Below, in pieces: positions 34,850-41,382 of a stretch of 41,382 nucleotides of DNA (position 1 is its first letter; every line of letters starts with the position of its first letter). The stretch is from positions 1 to 41,382 of the forward strand of contig NZ_JAHKJW010000033.1 in assembly GCF_019710745.1 (NCBI RefSeq). Reading direction: 5' to 3'. The notes under the pieces are model-generated. The model saw nothing but the letters and a program-made list of their open reading frames with translations. It was not told the DNA's origin and did not search any database. The position numbers were made by a program, and so were the translations under genes. Source of the DNA: Streptomyces beigongshangae (lineage in GTDB: Bacteria; Actinomycetota; Actinomycetes; Streptomycetales; Streptomycetaceae).

Positions 34850-36292
34850 GTGCGTTTCCTGAACGACATCCAGCCCCCGTACGACCTGACGTACGACGAC
34901 GTCTTCATGGTGCCGAGCCGTTCCGCGGTCGGCTCGCGGCAGGCGGTCGACCTGGCCTCGCCGGACGGCACCGGCACCACGATCCCGCTGGTGGTCGCCA
35001 ACATGACGGCGATCGCGGGCCGCCGGATGGCCGAGACGGTGGCCCGCCGCGGCGGACTCGTCGTCATCCCGCAGGACATCCCGATCGAGGTCGTCACCGA
35101 GGTCGTCTCCTGGGTCAAGAGCCGTCACCTGGTCCTGGACACCCCGATCATCCTGGCCCCGCACCAGACCGTCGCCGACGCGCTGTCCCTGCTGCCCAAG
35201 CGCGCGCACAACGCCGGCGTCGTGGTGGACAGCGGCAGCCGGCCCGTCGGTGTCGTCACCGACACCGACCTCAGCGGTGTCGACCGCTTCACCCAGCTGT
35301 CCGAGGTCATGTCCCGCGACCTGCTGCTGCTCGACGCGGACATCGAGCCGGGCGAGGCGTTCACCAGGCTCGACCAGGCCAACCGCCGGTACGCGCCCGC
35401 CGTCGACCGGGAGGGCCGGCTCGCCGGCATCCTGACCCGCAAGGGCGCCCTGCGTGCCACCCTCTACACGCCGGCCACCGACGCGGACGGCAGGCTGCGC
35501 ATCGCGGCCGCCGTCGGCATCAACGGCGATGTCGCGGGCAAGGCCAAGCAGCTGCTCGCGGCGGGGGTCGACACGCTCGTCGTGGACACCGCCCACGGGC
35601 ACCAGGAGTCGATGATCTCCGCGGTCCGGGCCGTCCGGGGACTCGACCCCCAGGTGCCGATCGTCGCGGGCAACATCGTCGCCGCCGAGGGCGTACGCGA
35701 CCTGATCGAGGCCGGCGCGGACATCGTCAAGGTCGGTGTCGGGCCCGGCGCCATGTGCACCACGCGCATGATGACCGGGGTGGGGCGCCCGCAGTTCTCG
35801 GCGGTGCTGGAGTGCGCGGCCGAGGCGAAGAAGTACGGCAAGCACGTGTGGGCCGACGGCGGGGTGCGGCACCCCCGCGATGTCGCCATGGCGCTGGCCG
35901 CGGGCGCGTCGAACGTCATGGTCGGCTCGTGGTTCGCCGGCACCTACGAGTCGCCGGGCGACCTCCAGCAGGATGCCGGCGGACGGCTCTACAAGGAGTC
36001 GTTCGGCATGGCGTCGGCGCGCGCGGTGCGCAACCGGACGTCGGAGGAGTCGGCGTACGACCGGGCCCGCAAGGCGCTGTTCGAGGAGGGCATCTCGACC
36101 TCCCGGATGTTCCTCGACCCGTCGCGGCCGGGGGTCGAGGACCTGATCGACTCGATCATCGCGGGCGTGCGGTCCTCCTGCACGTACGCCGGGGCGAACT
36201 CGCTGGAGGAGTTCGCCGAGCGGGCCGTCGTCGGGGTGCAGAGCGCGGCGGGGTACGCGGAGGGCAAGCCGTTGCACGCCAGCTGGAACTGA
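34850..36292 (+). CDS. guaB1: GuaB1, GMP reductase of the IMPDH family with CBS domains
   Basis: A 480-residue IMPDH/GMPR-fold protein. N-terminal MRFLNDIQPPYDLTYDDVFM begins the barrel. Tandem CBS motifs occupy about residues 90-215 (HQTVADALSLLPKRAHNAG, VGVVTDTDLS, AGILTRKG). The catalytic Cys303 is in GVGPGAMCTTRMMTG. The late blocks TYESPGDLQQ and SYDRARKALFEE-like sequence are typical of GuaB1. The mycobacterial GuaB1 was shown to be a GMP reductase, returning GMP to IMP with NADPH. I prefer the GTG at 34850. The GTG at 34841 abuts GGGA and would have no spacer. Confidence 0.9.
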   Translation: MRFLNDIQPPYDLTYDDVFMVPSRSAVGSRQAVDLASPDGTGTTIPLVVANMTAIAGRRMAETVARRGGLVVIPQDIPIEVVTEVVSWVKSRHLVLDTPIILAPHQTVADALSLLPKRAHNAGVVVDSGSRPVGVVTDTDLSGVDRFTQLSEVMSRDLLLLDADIEPGEAFTRLDQANRRYAPAVDREGRLAGILTRKGALRATLYTPATDADGRLRIAAAVGINGDVAGKAKQLLAAGVDTLVVDTAHGHQESMISAVRAVRGLDPQVPIVAGNIVAAEGVRDLIEAGADIVKVGVGPGAMCTTRMMTGVGRPQFSAVLECAAEAKKYGKHVWADGGVRHPRDVAMALAAGASNVMVGSWFAGTYESPGDLQQDAGGRLYKESFGMASARAVRNRTSEESAYDRARKALFEEGISTSRMFLDPSRPGVEDLIDSIIAGVRSSCTYAGANSLEEFAERAVVGVQSAAGYAEGKPLHASWN

Positions 36293-36420
36293 CCCGGGGG
36301 ACGCCCGCGGTTCGCCCGCGGTTCCCCTGCCCCTGACGGCCGTCGGGTCCGTGTTCTACTTCAGGTGCGGCCGCCGGCGGCCGTGTCCCGCGGCCAGCGA
36401 AGAGAAGTGATCCACCCGCA

Positions 36421-36873
36421 GTGCTGAACGATCTCGACGAACGCATCGTGCACGCCCTCGCCGAGGACGCCCGGCGCTCCTACGCCGACATCGGGCAGGA
36501 GGTCGGACTGTCCGCGCCCGCCGTGAAGCGGCGGGTGGACCGGCTGCGGTCCAGCGGCGCGATCACCGGGTTCACGGTGCGGGTGGATCCGGTGGCGCTC
36601 GGGTGGGAGACCGAGGGGTTCGTCGAGATCTACTGCCGCCGGAACACCTCGCCGGAGACCATTCAGCGGGGCCTGGAGCGGTACCAGGAGGTCGTCGCCG
36701 CGTCCACGGTCACGGGGGAGGCGGACGCGGTCGTGCAGGTCTTCGCCTCCGACATGCGGCACTTCGAGCGGGTGCTGGAGCGGATCGCCGGAGAGCCGTT
36801 CGTCGAACGGACGAAGTCCGTGCTGGTGCTCTCGCCGCTGTTGCGGAGGTTTTCCTCCGGGTCGCCGGCGTAG
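36421..36873 (+). CDS. Lrp/AsnC-family transcriptional regulator
   Basis: A 150-residue regulator. The N-terminal winged helix-turn-helix (LDERIVHALAEDARRSYADI then GQEVGLSAPAVKRRVDRL) is followed by an RAM-type ligand-binding domain (GFVEIYCRRNTSPETI, VTGEADAVVQVFASD). Such proteins sense amino acids. GTG start. It is upstream of, and in the same direction as, the MFS, nitrilase and amine oxidase genes, so it is the likely local regulator, probably of an aromatic or other amino-acid pathway. The 128-bp gap before it has CTGACG and CTACTT 17 nt apart as a weak promoter. Confidence 0.93.
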   Translation: MLNDLDERIVHALAEDARRSYADIGQEVGLSAPAVKRRVDRLRSSGAITGFTVRVDPVALGWETEGFVEIYCRRNTSPETIQRGLERYQEVVAASTVTGEADAVVQVFASDMRHFERVLERIAGEPFVERTKSVLVLSPLLRRFSSGSPA

Positions 36874-36944
36874 TGCTCCGCGGGGCGGAGAGCGGGAAGC
36901 GGGGCGGCGGAGGGCGGGTCGCCGGGTGCCCGCGGGCCGGTGAG

Positions 36945-36976
36945 GGCCGGCCGCGCAGTTCCCCGCGCCCCTGAAA
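36945..36976 (+). repeat. Dispersed hairpin repeat, copy C
   Basis: GGCCGGCCGCGCAGTTCCCC then GCGCCCCTGAAA, the longest copy of the repeat also at 8658, 11062 and 41082. It lies 71 nt after the Lrp-family gene. The rest of the 247-bp gap has only a TACTCT (37004) as a possible -10 for the MFS gene. Confidence 0.65.
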
Positions 36977-37120
36977 GACGCCCCTCACGGGCCGGGTGCC
37001 GGGTACTCTGCCCGGTGTGATCTGGCGACATTGATTTCGTGGTCGTGCCTCCCGAGGGCCGCCTCGGACGCCGTACCTCCGGTGTCCGACATCTCCGCGC
37101 GGTTCCTTCGGGAAGGCCCC

Positions 37121-38368
37121 ATGACACTCTTCTCTTCCGCACGTGCGCCCGGCACCGGCGTCCGGCGGCTGACCGGCACGCTGTACGCCTACGCGTTCCT
37201 CGACGACTTCGTCCTGCTCTACCCCCTGTACGCGCTGCTGTTCGCCGAGCACGGGCTCACGGTCTGGCAGATCTCCTCGCTCTTCGCCCTGTGGTCGCTG
37301 ACCGGCGTCCTGCTGGAGGTCCCCTCCGGCGTCTGGGCCGACACCTTCTCGCGGCGGACGCTCCTCTGGTTCGGGCCGCTGCTCACCGCCGCCGGCTTCG
37401 CGCTGTGGGTGCTCGCCCCGTCGTACTGGGCCTTCGCCCTCGGGTTCGTGCTGTGGGGCGCCAAGGGGGCGCTCGGCTCCGGCGCGCTGGAGGCGCTGGT
37501 GTACGAGGAGCTCGACCGGCTGGGCGCGGCAGGCCGCTACGGACGCGTCCTGGGCCGGGCCCGCGCGGCGGGGCTCGTCGCCGTGATGGCGGCGATGGGC
37601 CTGGCCGGGCCGGTCCTCACGGCCGGCGGCCACCCGGCCGTCGGACTCGCGAGCGTGCTGGCCTGCCTGCTCACGGCGGCCACCGCGGCGCGGTTCCCCG
37701 AGCACCGGGAACCGCCCGCCCGCACCGGACCCGGCGAGGGACGGGTCCGGCCGCTGCGGTCCGGACTCGCCGAGGCCCGCGCCGACCGGTCCGTACGCGC
37801 GGCCCTGCTGCTCGTCCCGGCCGTCACCGCGGTGTGGGGCGCGCTCGACGAGTACACGCCCCTGCTCGTCCGGGACACCGGGGTCGCCGGGCACGCCGTG
37901 CCGTACTGGCTCCTGCTGGTCTGGGCCGGGGCCACGGCCGGCGGGCTGCTGGCCGGTGCGGGGGAGCGGCTGGGCGGGGGCGGGTTCGCCGGGCTCCTGG
38001 CGGGCTCGGCGCTGGCGCTCGCCGCGGGGGCGGCGGCGCGCACCCCGGCCGGGATCGTCCTCGTGGCCCTGGCCTTCGGCGGGTTCCAGCTGGCGAGTGT
38101 CCTGGCCGACGCCCGGCTCCAGGAACGCATCGGCGCGACCGGGCGGGCCACCCTGACCTCGGTGGCCGGAGTGGGCACCGACCTGGCCACCGTCGCCGTG
38201 TTCGGCGTCTACGCGGCGGTCGGGTCGGCGACCACGCACGCCGCCGCCTTCGTGCTGTGCGCGGTGCCCTATCTCCTGACGGCACTGCTCGTGGCCGCCG
38301 GGAGGGGGACGGGCGGGAGGAAGGCGGGCGGGGCGAGGACGGGCGGGACGGGGGCCCCGGCCCCGTAG
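37121..38368 (+). CDS. Major facilitator superfamily transporter
   Basis: A 415-residue membrane protein with about 12 hydrophobic segments. The conserved loop 2-3 motif is GVWADTFSRRTLLWFG (MFS motif A type, D..SRR). Arg-rich cytosolic loops and a central loop RFPEHREPPARTGPGEGR divide two six-helix halves. The ATG at 37121 follows GGAAGG. Substrate cannot be predicted. Position between an Lrp-type regulator and an amino-acid-oxidising operon suggests import of the substrate or export of the product. Confidence 0.9.
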   Translation: MTLFSSARAPGTGVRRLTGTLYAYAFLDDFVLLYPLYALLFAEHGLTVWQISSLFALWSLTGVLLEVPSGVWADTFSRRTLLWFGPLLTAAGFALWVLAPSYWAFALGFVLWGAKGALGSGALEALVYEELDRLGAAGRYGRVLGRARAAGLVAVMAAMGLAGPVLTAGGHPAVGLASVLACLLTAATAARFPEHREPPARTGPGEGRVRPLRSGLAEARADRSVRAALLLVPAVTAVWGALDEYTPLLVRDTGVAGHAVPYWLLLVWAGATAGGLLAGAGERLGGGGFAGLLAGSALALAAGAAARTPAGIVLVALAFGGFQLASVLADARLQERIGATGRATLTSVAGVGTDLATVAVFGVYAAVGSATTHAAAFVLCAVPYLLTALLVAAGRGTGGRKAGGARTGGTGAPAP

Positions 38369-38375
38369 CCGCGCA

Positions 38376-38415
38376 ACGAATCGCCGCCGGGGCGCCGGCG
38401 GACGCAACGATTCGT
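38376..38415 (+). promoter_or_regulatory. Compound inverted repeat between the MFS and nitrilase genes
   Basis: ACGAATCG (38376-38383) pairs with CGATTCGT (38408-38415), and inside it CCGCCGG (38384-38390) pairs with CCGGCGG (38395-38401). Three CGCAACG direct repeats start at 38372, 38403 and 38425. It lies 8 nt after the MFS stop and just before a promoter, so it may be a terminator, an operator or both. Confidence 0.55.
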
Positions 38416-38439
38416 CCACCGGCACGCAACGGCTGCTCC

Positions 38440-38468
38440 TTGTCGGTGCGAACCGCCGCCCGTACCGT
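38440..38468 (+). promoter_or_regulatory. Promoter of the nitrilase-monooxygenase operon
   Basis: TTGTCG (38440-38445) and TACCGT (38463-38468) are separated by 17 nt and match vegetative -35 and -10 elements well. The leader would be about 50 nt, with GAGGA before the ATG at 38526. Confidence 0.55.
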
Positions 38469-38525
38469 CTATCTGGCCGCCCGTCCGGCCTCCCCCAGCC
38501 CCTTCGCCTCCGGTGAGGAACACGC

Positions 38526-39389
38526 ATGCGCACCGCCCTGCTCCAGAGCTCCGGCCGCCCCGGATCCCTCGTCGGGAACCTCAAGGTCCTCGACGAGGCC
38601 GCGGGCCGTGCCGCCGCCGCGGGTGCCGGGCTCCTGGTCGCCCCGGAACTGTTCCTCACCGGTTACGCGATCGGCGCCGACGTGCACCGGCTCGCCGAGC
38701 CCGCCGACGGGGAGTCCGCGGACGAGGTCGCCGAGATCGCCGGCCGGCACGGACTGGCCGTCGCCTACGGCTATCCGGAACGCTCCGGCGGTCTGGTGCA
38801 CAACTCGGCGCAGCTGATCTCCCGCGAGGGCGCGCGCCTGGCGAACTACCGCAAGACCCACCTCTTCGGCCGCTTCGAGCGGGAGTGGTTCACCCCCGGT
38901 GACGAACCGGTGGTCCAGGCCGAACTGGACGGCCTCCGCATCGGCCTCATGATCTGCTACGACGTGGAGTTCCCGGAGAACGTCCGCGCGCACGCCCTCG
39001 CCGGCACCGACCTCCTCGTGGTGCCGACGGCCCAGATGCACCCGTTCCACTTCGTCGCCGAGTCCCTCGTACCGGTACGGGCCTTCGAGAACCAGATGTA
39101 CGTCGCCTACGTCAACCGGGTCGGCGCGGAGGGGGAGTTCGAGTTCGTCGGGCTCTCCGTCCTGGCCGGCCCCGACGGCGGCGCCCGGGCCCGCGCGGGC
39201 CGCGCGGAGGAACTCGTCCTCGGCGAGGTGGACCCCGCGTTCCTCGCCGCCTCGCGCCTGGGCAACCCGTACCTGAAGGACCGCCGCCCCGACCTCTACG
39301 GGTCCCTCGTCCCGCACCTCCGTACCCCCGGTTCCACCGGCCCCACCGGCCCCACCGAAGTTCCCGCGCAAGGAGTCCGCACCCCATGA
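38526..39389 (+). CDS. Nitrilase-superfamily C-N hydrolase (probable amidase)
   Basis: A 287-residue cytosolic enzyme with the full catalytic triad: Glu41 (VAPELFLTGY), Lys110 (NYRKTHLFG) and Cys144 (LMICYDVEFPENVR). The fourth conserved Glu is FEREWFTPGDEP. The length and CYDVEFPE motif fit amidases of the superfamily better than true nitrilases. The C-terminus has a repeated GSTGPTGPTE segment, apparently a tail. Its stop overlaps the monooxygenase ATG by 4 nt, so the two proteins are made together. The amide product of a tryptophan or phenylalanine monooxygenase would be a fitting substrate, which is inference. Confidence 0.93.
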   Translation: MRTALLQSSGRPGSLVGNLKVLDEAAGRAAAAGAGLLVAPELFLTGYAIGADVHRLAEPADGESADEVAEIAGRHGLAVAYGYPERSGGLVHNSAQLISREGARLANYRKTHLFGRFEREWFTPGDEPVVQAELDGLRIGLMICYDVEFPENVRAHALAGTDLLVVPTAQMHPFHFVAESLVPVRAFENQMYVAYVNRVGAEGEFEFVGLSVLAGPDGGARARAGRAEELVLGEVDPAFLAASRLGNPYLKDRRPDLYGSLVPHLRTPGSTGPTGPTEVPAQGVRTP

Positions 39390-41077
39390 CGTCCACGGTG
39401 CCCACCGCCGTCCCGCACACCGACGGGCAGCCGCCGATCACCATGTTCGGCCCGGACTTCCCGTACGCCTACGACGACTTCCTCGGGCACCCCGCCGGTC
39501 TCGGCGGGATACCCGCGACCGAGTTCGGCACCGAGGTGGCGGTCGTCGGCGGCGGCCTCTCCGGCATCGTGGCCGCGTACGAGCTGATGAAGATGGGCCT
39601 CAGGCCCGTCGTGTACGAGGCCGACAGGATCGGCGGACGGCTGCGCACGGTGGGCTTCGACGGGTGCGACCCCTCCCTCACCGCCGAGCTGGGCGCGATG
39701 CGCTTCCCGCCCTCCTCCACGGCGCTCCAGCACTACATCGACCTGGTGGGACTGCGGACCGAGCCGTTCCCCAACCCCCTGTCCGAGGCCGCGCCCTCGA
39801 CCGTCGTCGACCTCAAGGGCGAGTCGCACTACGCGAGGACCCTCGCCGACCTGCCGCAGGTCTACCGCGACGTGGCGGCGGCCTGGAACACCTGTCTGGA
39901 GGAGGGCGCCGACTTCTCCGGCATGAACCGGGCGATGCGCGAGCGCGACGTCCCCCGCATCCGCGAGATCTGGGCGAAGCTCGTCGAGAAGCTCGACGAC
40001 CAGACCTTCTACGGCTTCCTCTGCGGCTCCGAGGCGTTCAGGTCCTTCCGGCACCGCGAGATCTTCGGCCAGGTTGGCTTCGGCACGGGCGGCTGGGACA
40101 CCGACTTCCCGAACTCCATCCTGGAGATCCTGCGCGTCGTCTACACCGAGGCCGACGACCACCACCGCGGCATCGTCGGCGGCAGCCAGCAGCTGCCGCT
40201 GCGCCTGTGGGAGCGCGAGCCGCGCAAGGCCGTGCACTGGCCGTACGGGACCTCGCTGGCCTCGCTGCACGACGGCGGGCCCCGGCCCGCGGTGACCCGG
40301 CTGAGCCGCACCGCGGGCAACCGGATCACCGTCACCGACGCCTCCGGCGACATCCGCACGTACCGGGCGGCGGTCTTCACCGCCCAGTCCTGGATGCTGC
40401 TCTCCAAGATCGAATGCGACGACGCGCTGTTCCCGACCGACCACTGGACCGCGATCGAGCGCACCCACTACATGGAGAGCTCCAAGCTGTTCGTCCCGGT
40501 CGACCGGCCGTTCTGGCTCGACAAGGACGAGCACACGGGCCGGGACGTGATGTCGATGACGCTCACCGACCGGATGACCCGCGGGACCTACCTCCTCGAC
40601 GACGGCCCGGACCGGCCCGCCGTCATCTGCCTCTCCTACACCTGGTGCGACGACAGCCTCAAATGGCTGCCGCTGTCCGCGAACGAGCGGATGGAGGTCA
40701 TGCTGAAGTCGCTCGGCGCGATCTACCCGAAGGTCGACATCAGGAAGCACGTCATCGGCAACCCCGTCACCGTGTCCTGGGAGGACGAGCCCTACTTCAT
40801 GGGCGCGTTCAAGGCCAACCTGCCGGGCCACTACCGCTACCAGCGGCGCCTGTTCACGCACTTCATGCAGGACCGGCTGCCCGAGGACAAGCGGGGCATC
40901 TTCCTCGCGGGCGACGACATCTCCTGGACGGCCGGCTGGGCCGAGGGCGCCGTGCAGACCGCGCTGAACGCCGTCTGGGGCGTCATGCACCACTTCGGCG
41001 GCGCGACGGACCCCACCAACCCGGGCCCCGGCGACGTCTACGACGACATAGCGCCGGTGGAACTCCCCGAGGACTGA
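39386..41077 (+). CDS. Flavin amino-acid monooxygenase/oxidase, tryptophan 2-monooxygenase-like
   Basis: A 563-residue FAD enzyme of the amine oxidase family. The dinucleotide fold is EVAVVGGGLSGIVAAYEL (Gly55-Gly60), with ribose-binding Glu79 and RIGGRLRT. ELGAMRFPPSSTALQHYIDL (Arg106, the substrate-carboxylate region) and GQVGFGTGGWDTDFPNSILE plus ILR resemble tryptophan and phenylalanine 2-monooxygenases. GGSQQLPLRLW follows. The C-terminal FAD motif is GDDISWTAGWAEGAVQTALN. Those enzymes decarboxylate and oxygenate the amino acid to an acetamide. An L-amino-acid oxidase activity is the main alternative. No signal peptide is seen. The Asp/Glu-rich end is PVELPED. Confidence 0.88.
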   Translation: MTSTVPTAVPHTDGQPPITMFGPDFPYAYDDFLGHPAGLGGIPATEFGTEVAVVGGGLSGIVAAYELMKMGLRPVVYEADRIGGRLRTVGFDGCDPSLTAELGAMRFPPSSTALQHYIDLVGLRTEPFPNPLSEAAPSTVVDLKGESHYARTLADLPQVYRDVAAAWNTCLEEGADFSGMNRAMRERDVPRIREIWAKLVEKLDDQTFYGFLCGSEAFRSFRHREIFGQVGFGTGGWDTDFPNSILEILRVVYTEADDHHRGIVGGSQQLPLRLWEREPRKAVHWPYGTSLASLHDGGPRPAVTRLSRTAGNRITVTDASGDIRTYRAAVFTAQSWMLLSKIECDDALFPTDHWTAIERTHYMESSKLFVPVDRPFWLDKDEHTGRDVMSMTLTDRMTRGTYLLDDGPDRPAVICLSYTWCDDSLKWLPLSANERMEVMLKSLGAIYPKVDIRKHVIGNPVTVSWEDEPYFMGAFKANLPGHYRYQRRLFTHFMQDRLPEDKRGIFLAGDDISWTAGWAEGAVQTALNAVWGVMHHFGGATDPTNPGPGDVYDDIAPVELPED

Positions 41078-41081
41078 CGGC

Positions 41082-41114
41082 GCCGCCGGGAGGGCGCGGG
41101 GAACCGGCGGCCGG
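41082..41114 (-). repeat. Dispersed hairpin repeat, copy D, possible terminator
   Basis: A diverged minus-strand copy of the repeat at 8658, 11062 and 36945. GCCGCCGG (41082-41089) pairs with CCGGCGGC (41104-41111), 5 nt after the monooxygenase stop, so it may terminate the operon. Confidence 0.5.
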
Positions 41115-41170
41115 CTCTCACCGGTCCTCCCCGGTCCTCCCCGGCTCTCCCCGGCTCTCCCCGGTCCTCC
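41111..41170. repeat. 10-bp tandem repeat, six units
   Basis: Six consecutive decamers of the type CCGGTCCTCC or CCGGCTCTCC lie between the two convergent genes. Only positions 5-6 vary, apart from one terminal base in unit 1. Confidence 0.85.
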
Positions 41171-41185
41171 CGGCCCGCGGCCGGG

Positions 41186-41382
41186 TCACCGTCCGGACGG
41201 CGCGGTGTACGGCCCGGCCTCCAGCGGGGTGAGCAGACAACGGCCGACCAGGCCGACCCCCGCGTCCAGCCGCTCGACGAACTCCCCGGCCAGCTCGGGG
41301 AGTCCGCGCAGCGCCCACAGGCCCCGCGCGGCGGACCACGCCGCGTCCCGGGCCCGCTCCAGGCTCCACGCCCCCACCAGGT
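41186..41382 (-). CDS. C-terminal fragment of an unidentified protein (5' end outside window)
   Basis: About 65 residues of open frame run off the right edge and stop at 41186. The visible sequence (GAWSLERARDAAWSAARG then LWALRGLPELAGEFVERLD) is helical and Trp/Leu/Ala-rich, ending LLTPLEAGPYTAPSGR. It is convergent with the monooxygenase. I do not recognise the family. A competing frame (41118-41369) is less protein-like, but I cannot exclude it. Confidence 0.5.
   Translation of the reverse strand, partial: LVGAWSLERARDAAWSAARGLWALRGLPELAGEFVERLDAGVGLVGRCLLTPLEAGPYTAPSGR

Overview
This window is chromosomal core DNA from a high-GC actinomycete, almost certainly a Streptomyces. The GC content is very high and GTG starts are frequent. 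Genes typical of the genus are present: bldD with an intact c-di-GMP signature, the actinobacterial integration host factor sIHF, a 90-residue omega subunit, an EF-P with a PGKGP loop and a helicase-less PriA. Short GC-rich repeats of the kind scattered through Streptomyces chromosomes also occur. No phage, insertion sequence, CRISPR, rRNA or tRNA was seen.

Layout. (1) 1-7563: a plus-strand run of alaS (3' part), ruvX, mltG, aroE, aroC, aroK and aroB. It joins tRNA charging, pre-rRNA processing, a peptidoglycan lytic enzyme and four shikimate-pathway genes, most with stop/start overlaps. (2) 7729-11016: a P-loop kinase-like protein, an M24 (aminopeptidase P-like) protein with an altered metal site, efp and nusB. 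These end in a perfect 24-bp hairpin. (3) 11163-11735, minus strand: bldD, with its own 46-nt palindromic terminator and two abutting BldD-type boxes upstream. (4) 11933-22139: the pyrimidine operon pyrR-pyrB-pyrC-(PH-like membrane protein)-carA-carB-pyrD-pyrF. A PyrR-binding RNA element overlaps the pyrR ribosome-binding site. (5) 22257-28815: sihf, gmk, rpoZ, coaBC, metK and priA, mostly separate transcription units with recognisable promoters or terminators. (6) 28951-29502, minus strand: a small helix-turn-helix protein with an inverted repeat upstream. (7) 29970-33475: fmt, rsmB and rpe. (8) 33578-36292: a SorC-type regulator and guaB1 (GMP reductase with CBS domains). (9) 36421-41077: an accessory-looking catabolic block with an Lrp/AsnC regulator, an MFS transporter, a nitrilase-superfamily amidohydrolase and a flavin monooxygenase resembling tryptophan/phenylalanine 2-monooxygenase. 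(10) The right edge holds a minus-strand gene fragment.

Most of the window is conserved housekeeping sequence. The best candidate for an uncharacterised system is block 9. The oxidase and the amidase overlap by 4 nt and could convert an aromatic amino acid to its acetamide and then to the arylacetic acid (for example indole-3-acetic acid), under Lrp-type control. Other notable points are a six-unit 15-bp repeat at the start of pyrF, a five-unit 12-bp repeat before rpoZ, GC-rich repeats that supply coding sequence to aroK and aroB, and four copies of a dispersed hairpin repeat at transcription-unit ends.
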